From JBBIJH01 sp037446075 (GTDB lineage Bacteria; Bacteroidota; Ignavibacteria; UBA10030; JAHEZR01), in contig JBBIJH010000003.1 in the NCBI GenBank assembly GCA_037446075.1, positions 1-50,656 of the forward strand: a stretch of 50,656 nt of DNA, given 5' to 3'. The notes beneath the pieces were generated by a model. It had not been told where the DNA came from and did not search any database. It saw only the letters and a program-made list of their open reading frames with translations. Made by a program: the position numbers and the translations under genes. Position 1 is the stretch's first letter. Each line of letters begins with the position of its first letter. Shown here one piece after another: positions 50,131 to 50,656 of the stretch.

Positions 50131-50656
50131 TCAGTTGTTGGAAAGATAGGAACGCAGTGTGCGTCGGACTTTAACCACCGGCATTTTACGATTCGTCCAC
50201 AGCTCGAAGGACCTCGCCCCCTGGCACAGGAGGATCTCCAACCCGCCGATCGTCTTCACTCCTTTACTCTTCGCCATCTTCATCAGCCGCGTCTCCATGG
50301 GGTTGTAGACGAGGTCGACAAGGGTTTGGCCCTTCTTAAAGTAAGCTTCTGACTGCAGTGGGCTGTCGCTGATATTGGGCGACATTCCCAGCGGTGTTGT
50401 ATTGACGATGAGTTTGGATCGGGAAACTGCCTTCAGAGAAGCCGGGGTGTATAAATCCACAACCTCAATCTGACGAAAGCCAAAAGACTTTACAAAAAAA
50501 TCTCTTAACGTCGTCGCTCGTTCGATACTCCGGTTCAAGAGATGAACCACGCCCGGCCGGAAATGACTGATCAGGCCGTAGAGGACGGCACGCGCTGCAC
50601 CACCAGCGCCGAAGATGCTCACTTCGTCGCCCGAAATCTTCACACGATGCGACTTC
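50131..50656 (-). CDS. aroE: shikimate 5-dehydrogenase (partial, runs off the window)
   Basis: The reading frame stays open to the window edge (KSHR before the first GTG at 50643), so the N-terminal substrate domain is missing. The visible 175 residues are the NADP-binding half: IFGAGGAARAVLYG, LLNRSIERA, LIVNTTPLGM and the C-terminal LVYNPMETRLM and GLEILLCQGA motifs of AroE. It reduces 3-dehydroshikimate to shikimate. Its stop directly abuts the larE TTG, so the two are cotranscribed. Confidence 0.94.
   Translation of the reverse strand, partial: KSHRVKISGDEVSIFGAGGAARAVLYGLISHFRPGVVHLLNRSIERATTLRDFFVKSFGFRQIEVVDLYTPASLKAVSRSKLIVNTTPLGMSPNISDSPLQSEAYFKKGQTLVDLVYNPMETRLMKMAKSKGVKTIGGLEILLCQGARSFELWTNRKMPVVKVRRTLRSYLSNN

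Noticed and set aside
1..50656. CRISPR array, rRNA, tRNA, prophage or insertion sequence
   Set aside because: No regularly spaced direct repeats, RNA gene signatures, transposase or phage structural genes were seen on either strand.

Overview
The window reads as chromosomal DNA of a Gram-negative bacterium of the FCB group, most plausibly on the Ignavibacteria/Chlorobi/Kryptonia side of Bacteroidota. This placement is inferred. The support is two secreted proteins ending in Por-type (type IX secretion) C-terminal sorting domains (66-1826 and 21344-22642), a PorV/PorQ-type outer-membrane barrel (16811-17893), an S46 dipeptidyl-peptidase, a LemA/HtpX pair and several outer-membrane barrels. Promoters I could find are of the ordinary sigma-70 kind (TTGACT/TTGACA, 17-base spacer, TATATT/TATTTT) rather than the TTTG/TANNTTTG type of classical Bacteroidetes. 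No rRNA, tRNA, CRISPR array or insertion sequence was recognised.

Layout. 66-6396 (minus): envelope and shikimate genes in one tight run: PpiD/SurA-like folding factor, barrel protein, aroK, aroB, GHL10-type glycoside hydrolase. 6601-16796 (plus): secD-secF-STAS closed by a terminator, then purA, a histidine kinase, an NAD-dependent epimerase joined to a nucleoside hydrolase, a large barrel protein and an RsbW-like ATPase with a TTG start. 16811-22658 (minus): PorV/PorQ protein and a decaying operon of secreted proteins that holds one intact and one broken Vps62-like gene, two small membrane proteins and a sorting-domain protein frameshifted in its signal peptide. 22858-24493 (minus): mdh, rpmA, rplU. 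24592-27098 (minus): zinc/cadmium-type P1B ATPase and its ArsR/SmtB repressor, with a clear promoter and palindromic operator.

27233-32681 (minus) is the most unusual locus. Six closely packed genes encode a URO-D-superfamily protein, a methanol:corrinoid methyltransferase (MtaB) homologue with all three zinc ligands, a TauE/SafE permease, an ABC-2 exporter (ATPase and permease) and a GNAT acetyltransferase. No corrinoid protein (MtaC) is nearby. 32899-36398 (plus): three secreted proteins: NamZ/DUF1343, an alpha/beta-hydrolase-like protein and a NAGPA-like phosphodiester glycosidase. 36453-39800 (minus): HtpX, LemA and a type II NADH dehydrogenase fused to a cyclic-nucleotide-binding domain. 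40008-41608 is a small accessory island holding a RelE-type toxin broken by a frameshift, its antitoxin, a remnant of the 5' end of the NADH dehydrogenase gene and an Mrr-type restriction endonuclease.

41902-44747 (minus): aconitase and a D-amino-acid aminotransferase. 45117-49004 (plus): S46 peptidase, DoxX protein and a double-PDZ protein, with strong terminators. 49261-50656 (minus): LarE and the 3' part of aroE, which runs off the window. Overall the window mixes core metabolism (shikimate, purine, TCA, ribosomal proteins) with envelope and secretion functions and two accessory stretches (16.8-22.7 kb and 40.0-41.8 kb) that show gene decay.
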